64,000 nucleotides of DNA, from contig BTRK01000004.1 of assembly GCA_036245805.1 (NCBI GenBank), positions 39,210,907 to 39,274,906 of the forward strand, given 5' to 3'. A program made the translations under genes and the position numbers. Numbering within the stretch: position 1 is the first letter of the stretch; each line of letters begins with the position of its first letter. Below are positions 1 to 10,278 of the stretch, piece after piece. Below the pieces are notes generated by a model. It was not told the origin of the DNA. It saw only the letters and a list, made by a program, of their open reading frames with translations, and searched no databases. This stretch comes from Pristionchus mayeri (Eukaryota > Nematoda > Chromadorea > Rhabditida > Neodiplogasteridae).

Positions 1-65
1 TCGCATGAGCCGAGAAAGATCACACACTCTCTTCACTCGGAGAAAAGGAAGAAGAAAAAGAAAAT

Positions 66-680
66 ATGGAGGACAAAACCGGAGATCGGCTCTTCGAAGC
101 TCAATTGTCTCAAGAACATTTGACGATCGTCAACACCCTTTTCGAAGTAATACATAAACAAACGGAACTGAAGGTGATAATTATATTTTCCTCCTTTTGT
201 GTAAACATATTCCTTTTCAGAATAACTCGGGTTCACAAGCAGATCAGGTTTGTTGAATTACGCAATTATAAATTCTAGATTAGAGTTTAAGGCAAACCAT
301 TTTGAAAATACTTGTGTTGTGCAAATATCTCTCTATCGTATATCGAACTCAATTACAAATCGAATTTCAGGAGCAGCTGAAGCGCGTGCTCATGGAGAAG
401 GAAAGTATCGTAAATTCCACTCTCGCCTACGTGCTAGGCACGGGTGCGTACGACAGGCAGGTCGTAGAGGTGAGATTATCTTTGATCGTTCATTTTTTAA
501 TTTTGACTACCTTAAGGAGATGATATATTATTGCTTTCTAGGGCTGTCAGATCCTTGCTCAAGTGACAAAGAAGACCTGGGACTACCCGAAGATGGCACG
601 CATCCTCACGAATGAATTTTGCGAATACATTATCCCTCACTCTGTTCGCCCACACCAATACATCATTAATGCTCCATGTG
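66..680 (+). CDS. N-terminal ARM exons of a SARM1/TIR-1-like gene
   Basis: Four phase-0 exons can be read: 66-173, 221-247, 371-469 and one starting at 542, each bounded by GT and TTTCAG/TTCTAG. They give a helical segment of about 115 residues starting MEDKTGDRLFEAQ. The stretch QVVEGCQILAQVTKK followed by ARI aligns by eye with the first armadillo repeat of SARM1 (VQAARLLEQIL, then ARI). In SARM proteins the ARM region is the autoinhibitory, NMN/NAD-sensing part that holds the TIR NADase off. The end of exon 4 is uncertain: a GT at about 681 is possible, otherwise it reads through to a stop near 757. The middle ARM repeats expected next are not found before the SAM exon. Treating this as the start of the gene ending at 2886 is inference from domain order. 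Confidence 0.5.
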
Positions 681-913
681 TACACTTGCTTGCTGGCTTT
701 TTTCGGGACCTGAACATACTTTTAATTAGGATTGATTATTTCAGATGCAATTCATAGCTATCACACGCTAACACATAAAAGGTAGTGCATTGCAAATGCT
801 TTCACATCAACATTTTTTTTGCAATTCACTATTCCCCACATATTTCTGCATTAGATGATTCCAAAGCGTCCCATCACCATGCATGGACGAAGTTCTTTTC
901 ACATTACAGATAC

Positions 914-1012
914 CTTCACGCCGAGTAGAGCGAGGGCTTCAGAGGCGAACTTCGATGTAGCACCGTCAAGAGAAGATGCTACCATGATGAGGGCTTCGAT
1001 CCCCCCGTCCTT
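914..1012 (-). pseudogene. Inverted exon: last ARM repeat of a SARM1/TIR-1-like protein
   Basis: On the minus strand a 33-codon exon with both splice sites (TTTAG before it, GTATCT after it) encodes KDGGIEALIMVASS and then SKFASEALALLGVK. This matches by eye the final SARM1 armadillo repeat just before the SAM domains (GAIQSLKRLVS, then KSALAKRALRLLG). It lies where that exon should be, between the ARM start and the SAM exon, but in the opposite orientation to the flanking exons. It cannot be spliced into the plus-strand transcript. Either a small local inversion has broken the gene or the assembly is wrong here. A plus-strand ORF over the same bases exists but resembles nothing. Confidence 0.6.
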
Positions 1013-1164
1013 CTAAACAAGCATCTTTATTTACAACAATCAATTCAAAGCAAATTAGTTCAAACCATAACAACCTCAAGGTGAACCATATTGTTCAATA
1101 TTTTTTTCGTTGCATGCGCTCCATTCGGTTAACATAATAGATTTATCTTATTTTTGCTACCGTA

Positions 1165-1380
1165 ATTAGGGTGGCTGAAATGGATCAACGGGTCGCTATT
1201 TAGAGGGCCTCGGCAGATCAGAGACGGATGATACGGTTAACCGTCCCCTCTGGCAGTCCTACCCTCTCTATTTACTGTGGAGAGAGAGACTCTCTCGCCT
1301 CTCTCTCCCTCCCATCACGGATGACCCGTATGAGAGAGTAAACAAGACGGTTAACCGTGATCCATTTCAGCCACCCTAAT
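1165..1380. mobile_element. 216-bp MITE with 23-bp terminal inverted repeats
   Basis: The ends read ATTAGGGTGGCTGAAATGGA and its reverse complement (1358-1380), over 23 bp. A second inner inverted motif, ACGGTTAACCGT, occurs near both ends (about 1231 and 1347). There is no coding capacity. It sits in the presumed intron between the inverted ARM exon and the SAM exon. The bases next to each end (gtA / gtA) do not give a convincing target duplication. Confidence 0.75.
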
Positions 1381-1712
1381 CGTAATATATTTTTTTACTA
1401 CTATGCTTCAGTATCCAGACCCAAGCGCCTGACCCGATACCGAAAACAATTTCAAATTTGGGAGAGGGGTAGCCTGTTATGGGACCCGGATCGCAAATGT
1501 ATACTTTCTCGGGACCAGAATCTGAACTAGGACCAAGATATTGAAGCAGTGTCCTCAGATTGCCACGGACTATTCCGATATCGACCCTACACGCCTTGAC
1601 TTTTTCCTTCGTCTTATCTCGCCGGACCTTGCTGTTTGCACATACGCGCTTCTCTCCGCATCGATAAGAATCGATAAGAGTGAGTAGAAATTGAGAGTTG
1701 AGAGTCGAACAT

Positions 1713-2886
1713 AGTAATTTTGAAGATCTACTTCCCACGCTGAATGACGAAATTATGACGAGCATTGGTATCAATAACGCCGTCCACCGAATGAAGCTAA
1801 ATCAAGCCTTACAGGGTGAGAATTGCTTCCTTTCACTGCCTTCGGAACAGTAAAAAGGCATTTTCTGGTGTGTTAGTAATAATCTTACTATTTCGAATGT
1901 GTGGGTCGTGATAAATATAAAGTTGATTGATCTTTGATCTGTTCAGGAGGAAAATCCTTCAACGACGTAGAAAGTGCCCTTCTCAGAGAGAAAATGGACA
2001 CTTTCATCTCATATCGACACTTCGGAGGCTGTGGCGTGGCCCTATTCATCAAGGAGAAATTGGAAGCAAAAGGATTCAAGGTAGCTTTGAATATTACAAT
2101 TTTTCTGTAAATAAATTGGGTTCGCTAGTCGATGTTTGCATTAGATGGGTCTTTTAAAAAAAAAATAAATCGATTAATGCTTTGCAATAATCGATAATTG
2201 GAGGTGTTCGTAGACGTGAATGGCCTCGGCGACGGCCCATTCGGCGACCAGCTTCTAAAGAATGTTCAGGTTCGATAATATATTTGTGTATTTAAATTAT
2301 GAAAATAACTTGAGGCTGCTAAACACTTCATATTCCTGGTGACGAAGAAATTATTCGAACGCATAAATGACGATCAGGATTGGATTCGAAAAGAAGCGAG
2401 CACATTTTTTACATGTATAATTTTGTCGAAACTTTTTTTTTAAATTCCAGATGATATGCGCACTGCAACACAAGAAGAACATCGTTCCGGTCTTCGACGA
2501 TGCAACCTTCCCCGAAGACCTACCAGAGGTTCGAACTTACGATTTTATACGAATTCACACCACTTTTCTTCGAAAAGATAACAATTATACCATTGAGCGA
2601 GAAATTAAAAATTAAAATTGCAGGATATTCGAGCGATCACCAGCTACAACGGTGTTCAGTGGCTTCCCGACCACTGGGAGGAGTCCATCAAGAATATCGT
2701 GAAATGTTTCATGTCTAATGTCGATTCGAATGGACATACTGAGGTCATACACCAATATGTTTTTCCCCAATTAATAACACAATATATTATACAATAACAA
2801 TTTCTTAACAGTGCATATTTCGTCCAGGTAGCGACAACTACGAAACAAGAAGCGATCCCACCGACTACTACTGCACTTTAGATTGA
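1713..2886 (+). CDS. SAM-TIR portion of a SARM1/TIR-1-like NADase gene
   Basis: A SAM-domain exon ends at 1815 (DLLPTLNDEIMTSIGINN); its start is uncertain. It is followed by six phase-consistent exons: 1947-2080, 2204-2269, 2315-2395, 2451-2528, 2624-2743 and 2812-2886 (stop TGA). The TIR domain runs from DTFISYRHFGG through VFVDVNGLGDGPFG, WIRKE, KKNIVPVFDD and YNGVQWLPDHW, the SARM-type TIR order, and then a short cysteine-bearing tail. The glutamate of WIRKE corresponds to the SARM1 catalytic Glu (HKE), so NAD+ cleavage activity is plausible. The intron after 2395 starts with GCGAGC, so it would be a GC-AG intron. Only one SAM remnant is seen where SARM has two. Family role: neuronal degeneration and innate immune signalling upstream of p38 in worms. 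Whether this copy is functional is doubtful given the upstream rearrangement. Confidence 0.75.
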
Positions 2887-2888
2887 TA

Positions 2889-4070
2889 TAACACGCGTCT
2901 TCTGAGAGATTGCATGAAATCGAGACCCCTCTTTGACAAAATGCTCAAAGTGCTCGGATCTCTTTGAGATTTTCATGGTAGGTATTTCTTTACATACGGA
3001 TTCCGCGATTTCTCAAAACTGCCTAAAAGCCGGCTCTTGAAATTTCGAAAATTCGAAAATTCATAAAATGCTTAAAAATTGAGCTAGAGTTTCGTTAAAA
3101 AAACAAAATGACCGCCTTGTTACATAGAATAACTTTTACGTTGACACTTTTAGTGTAGCGAAAAGAAGAAGTTTCGAAAAGTACAATAAATCATTTTTTC
3201 GACATCATTTTTTTCTCATTTTTTGGCCGCCGTGAAAAAATAAGTGCCGTTGCATCCTGAGATTTCATCAGAATCATAGTTTGCTACCTTTTCTACCCCG
3301 GAAAAAAAATTTCACGAAAATCGAAGATATAGTATTCATCGATTTTTGGCCTCAAACGTGGCTAACCTCGTGTTTTCGATCAAAATCCAAAATTTCATGA
3401 TTTTTTTTTTCACAAAATTTCTCAGATTTCATGATTTTACGAAGTGTTGAAAACTTCGGCTTTTTCAATGGAAATCTGTATAAATAGGTCAGTAAACATG
3501 AAAACGGAAATAAAAGATATTCATGTGCGATAATTACTTATATATGACATCATGAAATTTTGGATTTTGCTCGAAAACACGAGGTTCGCCACGTTTGAGG
3601 CCAAAAATCGATGAATACTATATCTTCGATTTTCGTGAAAAATTTTTTCCTGGGGTAGAAAAGGTAGCAGATTATGATTCTGATGAAATCGCAGGATGCA
3701 ACGGCACTTATTTTTTCACGACGGCCAAAAAATGAGAAAAAATGACGTCGAAAAAATGATTTATTGAACTTTTAGAAACTTTTTCTTTTCGTTACACTAA
3801 AAGTGTCAACATAAAAGTTATTCTATGTAAGAAGGAGGTCATTTTGGTTTTTAGAACGAAACTCTAGCTCAATTTTGAAGCATTTTATACATTTTCGAAT
3901 TTTCGAAATTTCAAGAGCCGGCTTTTAGGCAGTTCTGAGAAATCGCGGAATCCGTACGTATAAAAAGATCCTGTACCTTAGGGACACCTACCATGAAAAT
4001 ATCAAAGAGATCCGAGCACTTTGAACATTTTGTCAAACGCCACCTTCCATCTCTCAGAAGACGTGTGATA
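2889..4070. mobile_element. 1.18-kb giant hairpin transposon (TATAACACGCG family)
   Basis: The two halves are near-perfect reverse complements: about 580 bp from 2889 matches the reverse complement of 3520-4070, around a centre near 3500. Ends are TATAACACGCGTCTTCTGAG and its partner CTCAGAAGACGTGTGATA. It begins two bases after the TGA of the TIR gene. No ORF of interest is present. The same end sequence bounds the element at 41092-42212 and resembles the ends at 19481-21720, so this is one non-autonomous family. The mobilising transposase is not in the window. Confidence 0.8.
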
Positions 4071-4200
4071 ATAATAAAAAAATGTGAAGCTAGCGACTCC
4101 GCCACTGATAAAATTGTGATTAATTTGATTGAGGCATGACCATAGTTTGATTGTTACATCTTATATTTTGAAGGCGCGAACGAGATTTACATGAACGATC

Positions 4201-4530
4201 TTGTCATTCTTGAATTCTCGAGAACCAGATATCATATTATGCTGTCATAATTTCTGCAAATATTTTATTTCTTGGCATTTATTAGTACAAACTTCAGGAT
4301 TACATTGCAAAATCATAATTATGTATATCTTTGATGAAAACTATAATATTTTTACCACAAATCTTTTGAACGCAGTACTTGATAACGGTTCACTGGGCGA
4401 GAAAATCGGTAAGGGCGAAACATCTTTCAAATTGTTTAATCCTTTATCGTTAATTCATGTAAACGATATTGCAAGTTTCAATCATAATAATTGGCTATCC
4501 GAAAAAGTATTAGAATGTGTTGTTTCTTAG
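4201..4530 (+). other. Unrecognised 110-codon ORF, AT-rich
   Basis: An open frame with an internal ATG at 4321 (MYIFDENYNIFTTNLLNAVL) ends at 4530. I do not recognise it. It has the composition of the neighbouring AT-rich intergenic DNA, but the run DNGSLGEKIGKGETSFKLF looks more protein-like than chance. It could be one exon of a gene or a relic of a transposon-borne ORF. No splice partner is evident. Confidence 0.2.
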
Positions 4531-4598
4531 TGTTGCACGAATTGGAAGCGATTAGCCTAGCTGCATGAAGGCAATTGAGTTTCTACATGACCTTTCTT

Positions 4599-4622
4599 GA
4601 AAATTTCCGGACACCCCAATAT
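4599..4622. repeat. Solo mariner terminus
   Basis: The string TTTCCGGACACCCCAATA matches the right terminus of the complete mariner at 45189-46119 (TTTCCGGACACCCCAATA). No matching left end lies upstream within this window, so this is a relic end of the same mariner family followed by TA. The bases after it to about 4760 read on the minus strand as a short open stretch of unknown nature. Confidence 0.6.
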
Positions 4623-5010
4623 ATCTTGGTCACGCTGCTCTCCGTTCTCTCATTGCCATTATTGATGTCAACTCCGACGATTCTCAGCCCATTCGGGATG
4701 TCTTCGGAATTCTTTTCCATGCGGCTTACAATTTTCATTTATAAATTGATAAATCTCTAGTTTTATGAAATTTAAAGAACGTTATATTTTGGAAGCAACT
4801 GACTTCGTCCTCTTATCCTTTCGTAGTCTTGAATCCTCTTCTTTCGTCGCTTTTCGCTTCGACTTGACATCTCCGAAGGCGAAAGTGGTCTTCTATTCGA
4901 GGTGACAGCAGGCCGAGAAGTTGAAAGCCATGATTAAAAAGAGAACTAAAGTGTGATTGTTGAGATTCAAAGTGAATATGACAGTGACGAATGTCATTTA
5001 TAAGCAACTC

Positions 5011-5434
5011 CGAGGTGATAAGAAGCGTATGACTTGCGTGTTTAGAAAGAAATGACTAATGCATACAAACTACAGGCGATTTCATGTGTTTTCTGAGATA
5101 TCGCACATAAATTGTACAATCCAGGAACTAACTACCTGCTAAAGTTGGTTCGCGAGTTTGGGAATTTATCTTAAATTTAGCCTCGATATTTACCTTTTGG
5201 AATACACAATTACTTCTTTTTTTTCAAAAAAAGTCCATGCATATGACGTAAACAGTATTTCAAATGAAGATCATAATATCGAGTGAGATTTCCGAGTGAG
5301 CTATAATTCCAACCTCGTGACAAACTTTAGCAATTTCCATGTTATCTCAAAGAATACACCTGATATCGCCTGTAGTTTGCATGCGTTAGTCATTTCTTTC
5401 AAAACACGCGTGTCATACGCTTCTTATTACCTCG
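5011..5434. repeat. 424-bp inverted repeat element
   Basis: About 90 bp at 5011-5101 (CGAGGTGATAAGAAGCGTAT at the start) is the reverse complement, with a few mismatches, of 5342-5434. The 240-bp spacer is AT-rich and non-coding. It looks like a MITE; target duplications are not clear. Confidence 0.65.
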
Positions 5435-6840
5435 GCGTTGTCGGGAGAGTGGGGAAGCAGAGGAGGAGAAGAAGCAGCAGAGAGAGGAGAGACGTGAAAG
5501 AGAGGAGAAATAGAGGACAAGCTCCGCCCTTTGGGCCAGTCAGTCCGAGCGGGCTCCCGCTCGCTAGCAGGCAGTCGGGAGGCGAGCAGCGCTCGCGAGT
5601 AGGGAGTGGTAGAATGCCGCTGAGTTAGTCCTCCCCCTTTAGCAGTTACTGGGTCAGCTAATAAAGACTGTTCCCTCACTCCGTTGTCATTCACACTTCA
5701 CGGGTTCGGTTGTCATGGGATGGGCGAGACTGCGTGGCGAGCTAGGATCACTATCTCTCTCTCTTCCTTGTTTTCCCTCTTGGTCAGTCGACCGCTTCCT
5801 GATCACTCTATTCTATCCTTCACTTATCGTGTCTTTCTTGCCTTGGGGATTACGGGAATTGCTCGCCCGTAGGGCTCGATATGGAGGTCTCAGTCGAGTT
5901 CTGAACTTTCTCATAGCAAAAGGATTCACTAAAGTTCGGAATTAGAATTCCCCTCCCTACCCTGCCAATCGCAACTCGAGTAATGTAACATGAGTGACTC
6001 AGACTGAGAGGAACGCAACTCCGTGCGGAATTCCAATGTGAATAAGGGAAAATTGATGAGAAACATCAAAGACAAGTTGTCAAACCGAAAATCGGTCACA
6101 AATAGCTGGAATAAGCTACAAGGGAAAATTTGGCTTGGGTTGGTTTGTGCTTCGCGAGTTTTTCCACTGCTTTTGCGCCTTCCCCGTGTTTCTCGTTCTC
6201 TCCACACTACGTATTTTGCCGTGCACGCGTTCTTATGTTATTTCACTACATTCTGGCGAAAGGAACGGAGGATTGATTGCGATTCTGGTAAATGTATTGG
6301 ATGATTGATTAACCGTTATTTTGGGGGGGGGGGGTGACAACTGCACAACCGGCATTTGCACAACAATTCACCATTAATTTGCGATTGAACGTAGCGCCTT
6401 GGGAGTAGCTTCATTGGAACCAGTATGTGCTGCCCTACATTTGTATATGCAAATCTTGTTACCAGGCGAACTTGAGGTTCACTCCATATCTATGTATAGG
6501 GGTTCATGGTCCAAAATAGAGAATTTGAGTGGAAAATCATGGTTAGATAAATCCCACATACAGTGACAAATCGATACCCGTGTTACTGGGTTAGAGTAGT
6601 TAATGAGGCTCATGAATGACTAATGGTGATGTTAAATGTGACGTAAATGGAAGTTATATTGATGTGTATGCGCCCAGATGTCCTAACCGTTCCGTCAAAT
6701 AAAAATTAACGTTAACAAAAATGTGCCTGATCAGCACGGAAAAAACCCATTCGTGTTCAGATATCAGTATCTTGTTGTAATCATCTATCCCATAGTGTAT
6801 CATTCGGAGAAGAGCCGCCTCCGCACTTTTTCAAGGACTC
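5435..6840. other. Non-coding stretch, purine/pyrimidine rich, with repeat fragments
   Basis: I see no gene here. 5450-5620 is GA-rich and GC-rich. AATAAA occurs at about 5660 in a CT-rich context, reminiscent of the polyadenylation region of an LTR, but no second copy is seen. A run of ten or more G lies near 6325. The stretch 6484-6612 is a diverged copy of the repeat found at 47890-47990 (shared GGTTAGATAAAT and CAATCGATACCC). Confidence 0.4.
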
Positions 6841-6879
6841 GAGAACCGAGGTCTATTACACAGCGTAATGTGATGATAG

Positions 6880-7260
6880 GGCCAATTTTGCGATAGGAAG
6901 GGGGCTGATAATTAATGGTCGGGGAGAGAGTAGGCAGACTGAAGAGATACAGAGATAGAGAACGACTGGTGTACAGCAAGTGCCCCGGTCCTTCCTTCTC
7001 TCACGGAGACAAGTCAGTCTCACTCTCTGGCCTCGGCCTGCGAGGACGATCCCATCTCCCCTCCCTCAACCATCTTACCGTAGCATAGACTTGCCCATAC
7101 TGATCATTGCTTAGCTTGTTCCTCTCATACTTGTGTGATATATCCGAGTATCATGCTACGCCTTGCGCCATTAAGTTGTGTGGAATTCCTAACTACCTTA
7201 GGAATTCCACGACTACCCAGGATCACCGACTTTCTGCCCCCACGGATCAAGGCGCAGGTT
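6880..7260 (+). promoter_or_regulatory. Probable 5' LTR/leader of the gag-env element with a 13-bp stem-loop
   Basis: The CT-rich stretch directly upstream of gag has no ORF and has the composition of an LTR and untranslated leader. At 7180-7210 there is a perfect 13-bp stem, GTGGAATTCCTAA with its complement, around a 5-base loop. Such a hairpin in a retroelement leader could act in packaging or priming; that is inference. No matching 3' LTR is present, so the LTR limits cannot be set. Confidence 0.35.
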
Positions 7261-7341
7261 GGTAATTCATTCTGCTAATCAACTAATCGGTCTAGTGCAT
7301 TAGCCAAGCTGGTTCTAACTAGATCCCAAGGCCAGCAGGCA

Positions 7342-8593
7342 ATGGAACAAGATGTCCAAAATCTGAGAAGAGCGCTAGATGCAATGAATATACAATTAGA
7401 AAGGCAGAGGGCCACTGGGGACTTGCACCAGGATGCGATCACTAAAATTCAGCAAGAAGCAAGCGCTGATGGGGCTGTAGCGCGCCTTCACGCATCATCC
7501 CTGAGCCTCCCAAATTTCAATGGTTCAATAGAGGCAGACTGGCCTAGCTTCACCCGGCGCTTTGCGGAATACGCCAATGCGAACTTCCTGAATAAAGAAC
7601 AATCAGTAAGGCTAATGCCTGTATGCTTGTCAGGACATGCGAAAATAAAATTCGGAGAGCTAAGTTTCACAATAAGGACGGACTATGATAAAGTTATCAC
7701 AGAAATGGACAAACTTTACTGTGACACACCTGAAAAGGTTGCTTATGCAAAGAGCCAGCTGCTCAGCATGAGAAGGAAACCCGGCGAATCATTGGTAGAA
7801 TACTCGGACAGAATAGTCAGGATTACGAAGAAAGCGTATCCAAAGTTGACCACAGCTGGCGATGCGATTACAACAATCGCAATGGACTATTTCATAAAAA
7901 GGGCTTACTAAGGAAATCCAGCAGGTTGTACGTAGGAAAGAACCAACAACCCTGACTGAAGCATTAACTTATGCATTAACTGAAGAAACCCAGCAAGAGA
8001 TGGACAAAATGTGTACGCCAGCAGCAAGCGATGACTCGTCTTTGGCTCAGGCCATCAAAGAGTTGAACTCAAACCTGGCTAAGCAGCTATCTCTTAAGAG
8101 TCAAGAAATGACTAACTATGTACAGAGCTCCGCGCCAATAGTGCAGTCGCGCGATACTCAGTACCAGGGTAGCTTTTCTAGAGAAAACCGTGGCGGTTAC
8201 TCATCCGGACAATTCCGAGGCAGATCAAGCTTCTCTAATAGAGGCAATAGGGGCGCGCCACACCGTTATTCTACGGACAGGCGGGTGCAGTTCAGCGATA
8301 GACCGTACCCGTACAACAACTACGGTAGAGGTCAAAATTCCAACTGGAATAATAGGCCCTTCCGGCAGCCGCAAGAGTGGAATTATCGCGATCGAAGCAT
8401 GAATCGCAATAGTTTCCAACAAGGGTACCAGTCCCGAAATAGTTCTCCTTACAACCGATTCTCTCGTGAGCGTGATAGAGATGATAGGAGAGATAGGAGC
8501 TATGACCGGAGATACTCATCCCCTCATAGATCAAGGGAGAGAGTCAACCACGTGAGAGAGAGACACAGCTGTCGTCTGGCAGGATGCACGTGA
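7342..8593 (+). pseudogene. gag: LTR retrotransposon gag, frameshifted
   Basis: The ORF at 7342-7911 starts at ATG with a coiled-coil-like N-terminus, then a Ty3/gypsy-type capsid segment (LPNFNGSIEADWPSFTRRF; CLSGHAKIKF; GESLVEYSDRI). A one-base excess in an A-run near 7897 ends this frame; the continuation is in another frame through 8000-8593. That part is rich in Arg, Gly, Ser, Tyr and Asn with repeated RGG/RDR motifs, as in nucleocapsids, but no complete CCHC knuckle is visible before the frame ends. The gag end runs straight into the env-like ORF at 8584, so protease, reverse transcriptase, RNase H and integrase are absent. This is an inactive relic. Confidence 0.8.
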
Positions 8594-10113
8594 ATATCTC
8601 TGATCGCTCTAGTGAGGAATCACCACGCCAGAGTAGGTCGGGTGGAACGCTTCCCCTCTTCCCGTACCTATGTCTGATTACCTGCCTGGCAGTATGCCTA
8701 CCCCTATCGGGAGCATACCAAATATGTGGACAGGGAAGACAAGGCTTCCTCATTGAGCCGCCACAACCCGCACTGTGCCATGCACCCCCTAACCGTTCCC
8801 AACCCATGTACTCGACCATCGATCTATATACGCGAACAGAGGAGCCAGACCGAGCAACGGGGTTCCTCTGCTACCAGATGAAACGGCGAGTATGCACAAG
8901 GTCGTACCTCCACATCAGTCTAAGCGTATCAGACGATGAGTGGCTTGAGAGCACCTCAAAGCACGAATGCGAGGAAATGGTTGAAACCCTAGCAATAAAG
9001 GGTGTAAACCTGACCAGTGTCACCGAACGAGCATGGCAAGGTACAAATGCATCTGGAAAAGGATACAGTTTCGGATTCTGGGGCCAGCGCTGCACGGTGT
9101 CCAGTACGAATGTGCTTGAGAAGGGAGCCATAGTCAGTTTCGATGGAGAAACCATCGCTTCCGATCTTACGGACATGGGCAAGTGCAAGCTCGAGGCAGG
9201 CATTTGCGAAACAGCACGGCTTGGCCTTATGGGAAACTGAGAATATTACCCGCCCGTGTACTTATGAAAAGATAGGACGCTTCGTTGCGCAGGTAAATCC
9301 GCCGCATGTTGTGATAGAGCAGAAACAGCTAGGGCTGATTCTGGACAACAACATCACGTTCACGTTGCCGTGCTACGGAAGTCCGTACGTCATGCACAAG
9401 GCAGTCGGGCAATTCGCCATATCGTTTCCCATCATCCAGACGAAAAAGCCAATCGCACAATGGATGGACGAGAATACGGACAAGCTGTCCCGGAAAAACA
9501 AGGACATAGCTGCCAAGCTCATGAACGGTATGAAGGACAAGTCGGCAGCCCGAATTGTACTCACGGATGATGACATCGAGAGTTTCGGTTCAGTCAAGAA
9601 TGACATCAAGGAGGGGAACCGAACAAAGGCTCGAGTCAACGAGATAGTCGAGAGTAGGGATGACAAAGGAAGGATTTTTTTCGAGATTTTAAATTCCGAA
9701 AATCGATCATAACATGTTAATTAGTTAGGAAACATAAGAGTTGATTTCAATCGATTCCAAATCTATTCAGGATCATTTTTCCATACTTAAACGTCAAAGA
9801 TTGTTTACATCCTTCCGACTTATTGAAAAATCCTTCCGGAAGGATTGGTGTTTTTCGGGAATTTTCGAATTTCGAATTTTGCATGCAAATGACGATTGAT
9901 ACCCCTGCTAATTACACTTGGACATGAGGCTGCACGTATCATGAACACATTATTCCAGCAAAATCACGATGTTACATAATAGTTTAATTTTAACAATCGA
10001 TTTTTGATATTTCTCATCCTTCCTTTGTCATCCCTAGTCGAGAGCATTGAGGATCGAGAAACGAACTCAACTGCCAAACACATAGTCAAGAATATAACGA
10101 AAAAAGGGAGATC
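8584..10113 (+). pseudogene. env: Env-like glycoprotein relic of an LTR element, broken
   Basis: The first part (8584-9240) has a hydrophobic signal segment (LPLFPYLCLITCLAVCLPLS), many cysteines and N-glycosylation sequons (NLTS, NASG). A frame change near 9200-9240 moves the continuation to the frame that runs to 9654. There a 382-bp hAT-type MITE (9655-10036) interrupts it, and the same frame resumes at 10037 and stops near 10113. The layout (signal peptide, cysteine-rich ectodomain after gag) resembles the env genes of nematode gypsy/Cer-type and Belpao elements. No transmembrane anchor was identified before the stop. It is an old, non-functional copy. Confidence 0.65.
9655..10036. mobile_element. 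hAT-type MITE, 8-bp target duplication
   Basis: Ends are TAGGGATGACAAAGGAAGGA and its inverted copy (ATCCTTCCTTTGTCATCCCTA at 10016-10036). The element is flanked by the identical octamer GTCGAGAG at 9647-9654 and 10037-10044. TAGGG-type ends with an 8-bp duplication define the hAT superfamily. It is non-coding and so depends on a transposase elsewhere. Reading phase of the env relic is continuous across the duplication. Confidence 0.9.
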
Positions 10114-10278
10114 TTGACAAACTGAAAAATTGTTTTTCACGACCTTACTTTCCCCCGAATTTATGCATCTATAATTTCGCATTTTCGAAACTCCCTCCGA
10201 GTTCACTAAACGCAATACAAAGTAGATACCGACATTGGTTGATTTAACTTAGAAATGGTTGATTCGTGCTTTCAAATC

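Noticed and set aside
896..1014. Plus-strand ORF TFTPSRARASEANF over the inverted ARM exon
   Set aside because: It has no family resemblance, whereas the minus strand gives a 33-codon ARM-like exon with splice sites in matching phase.
5413..6304. Overlapping ORFs of 60-110 codons on both strands
   Set aside because: Low-complexity GA/CT composition keeps frames open; no splice structure or family resemblance.
8190..8534. Alternative ORFs on both strands in the gag nucleocapsid region
   Set aside because: They arise from the repetitive Arg/Gly/Ser coding sequence; only the gag frame has family features.
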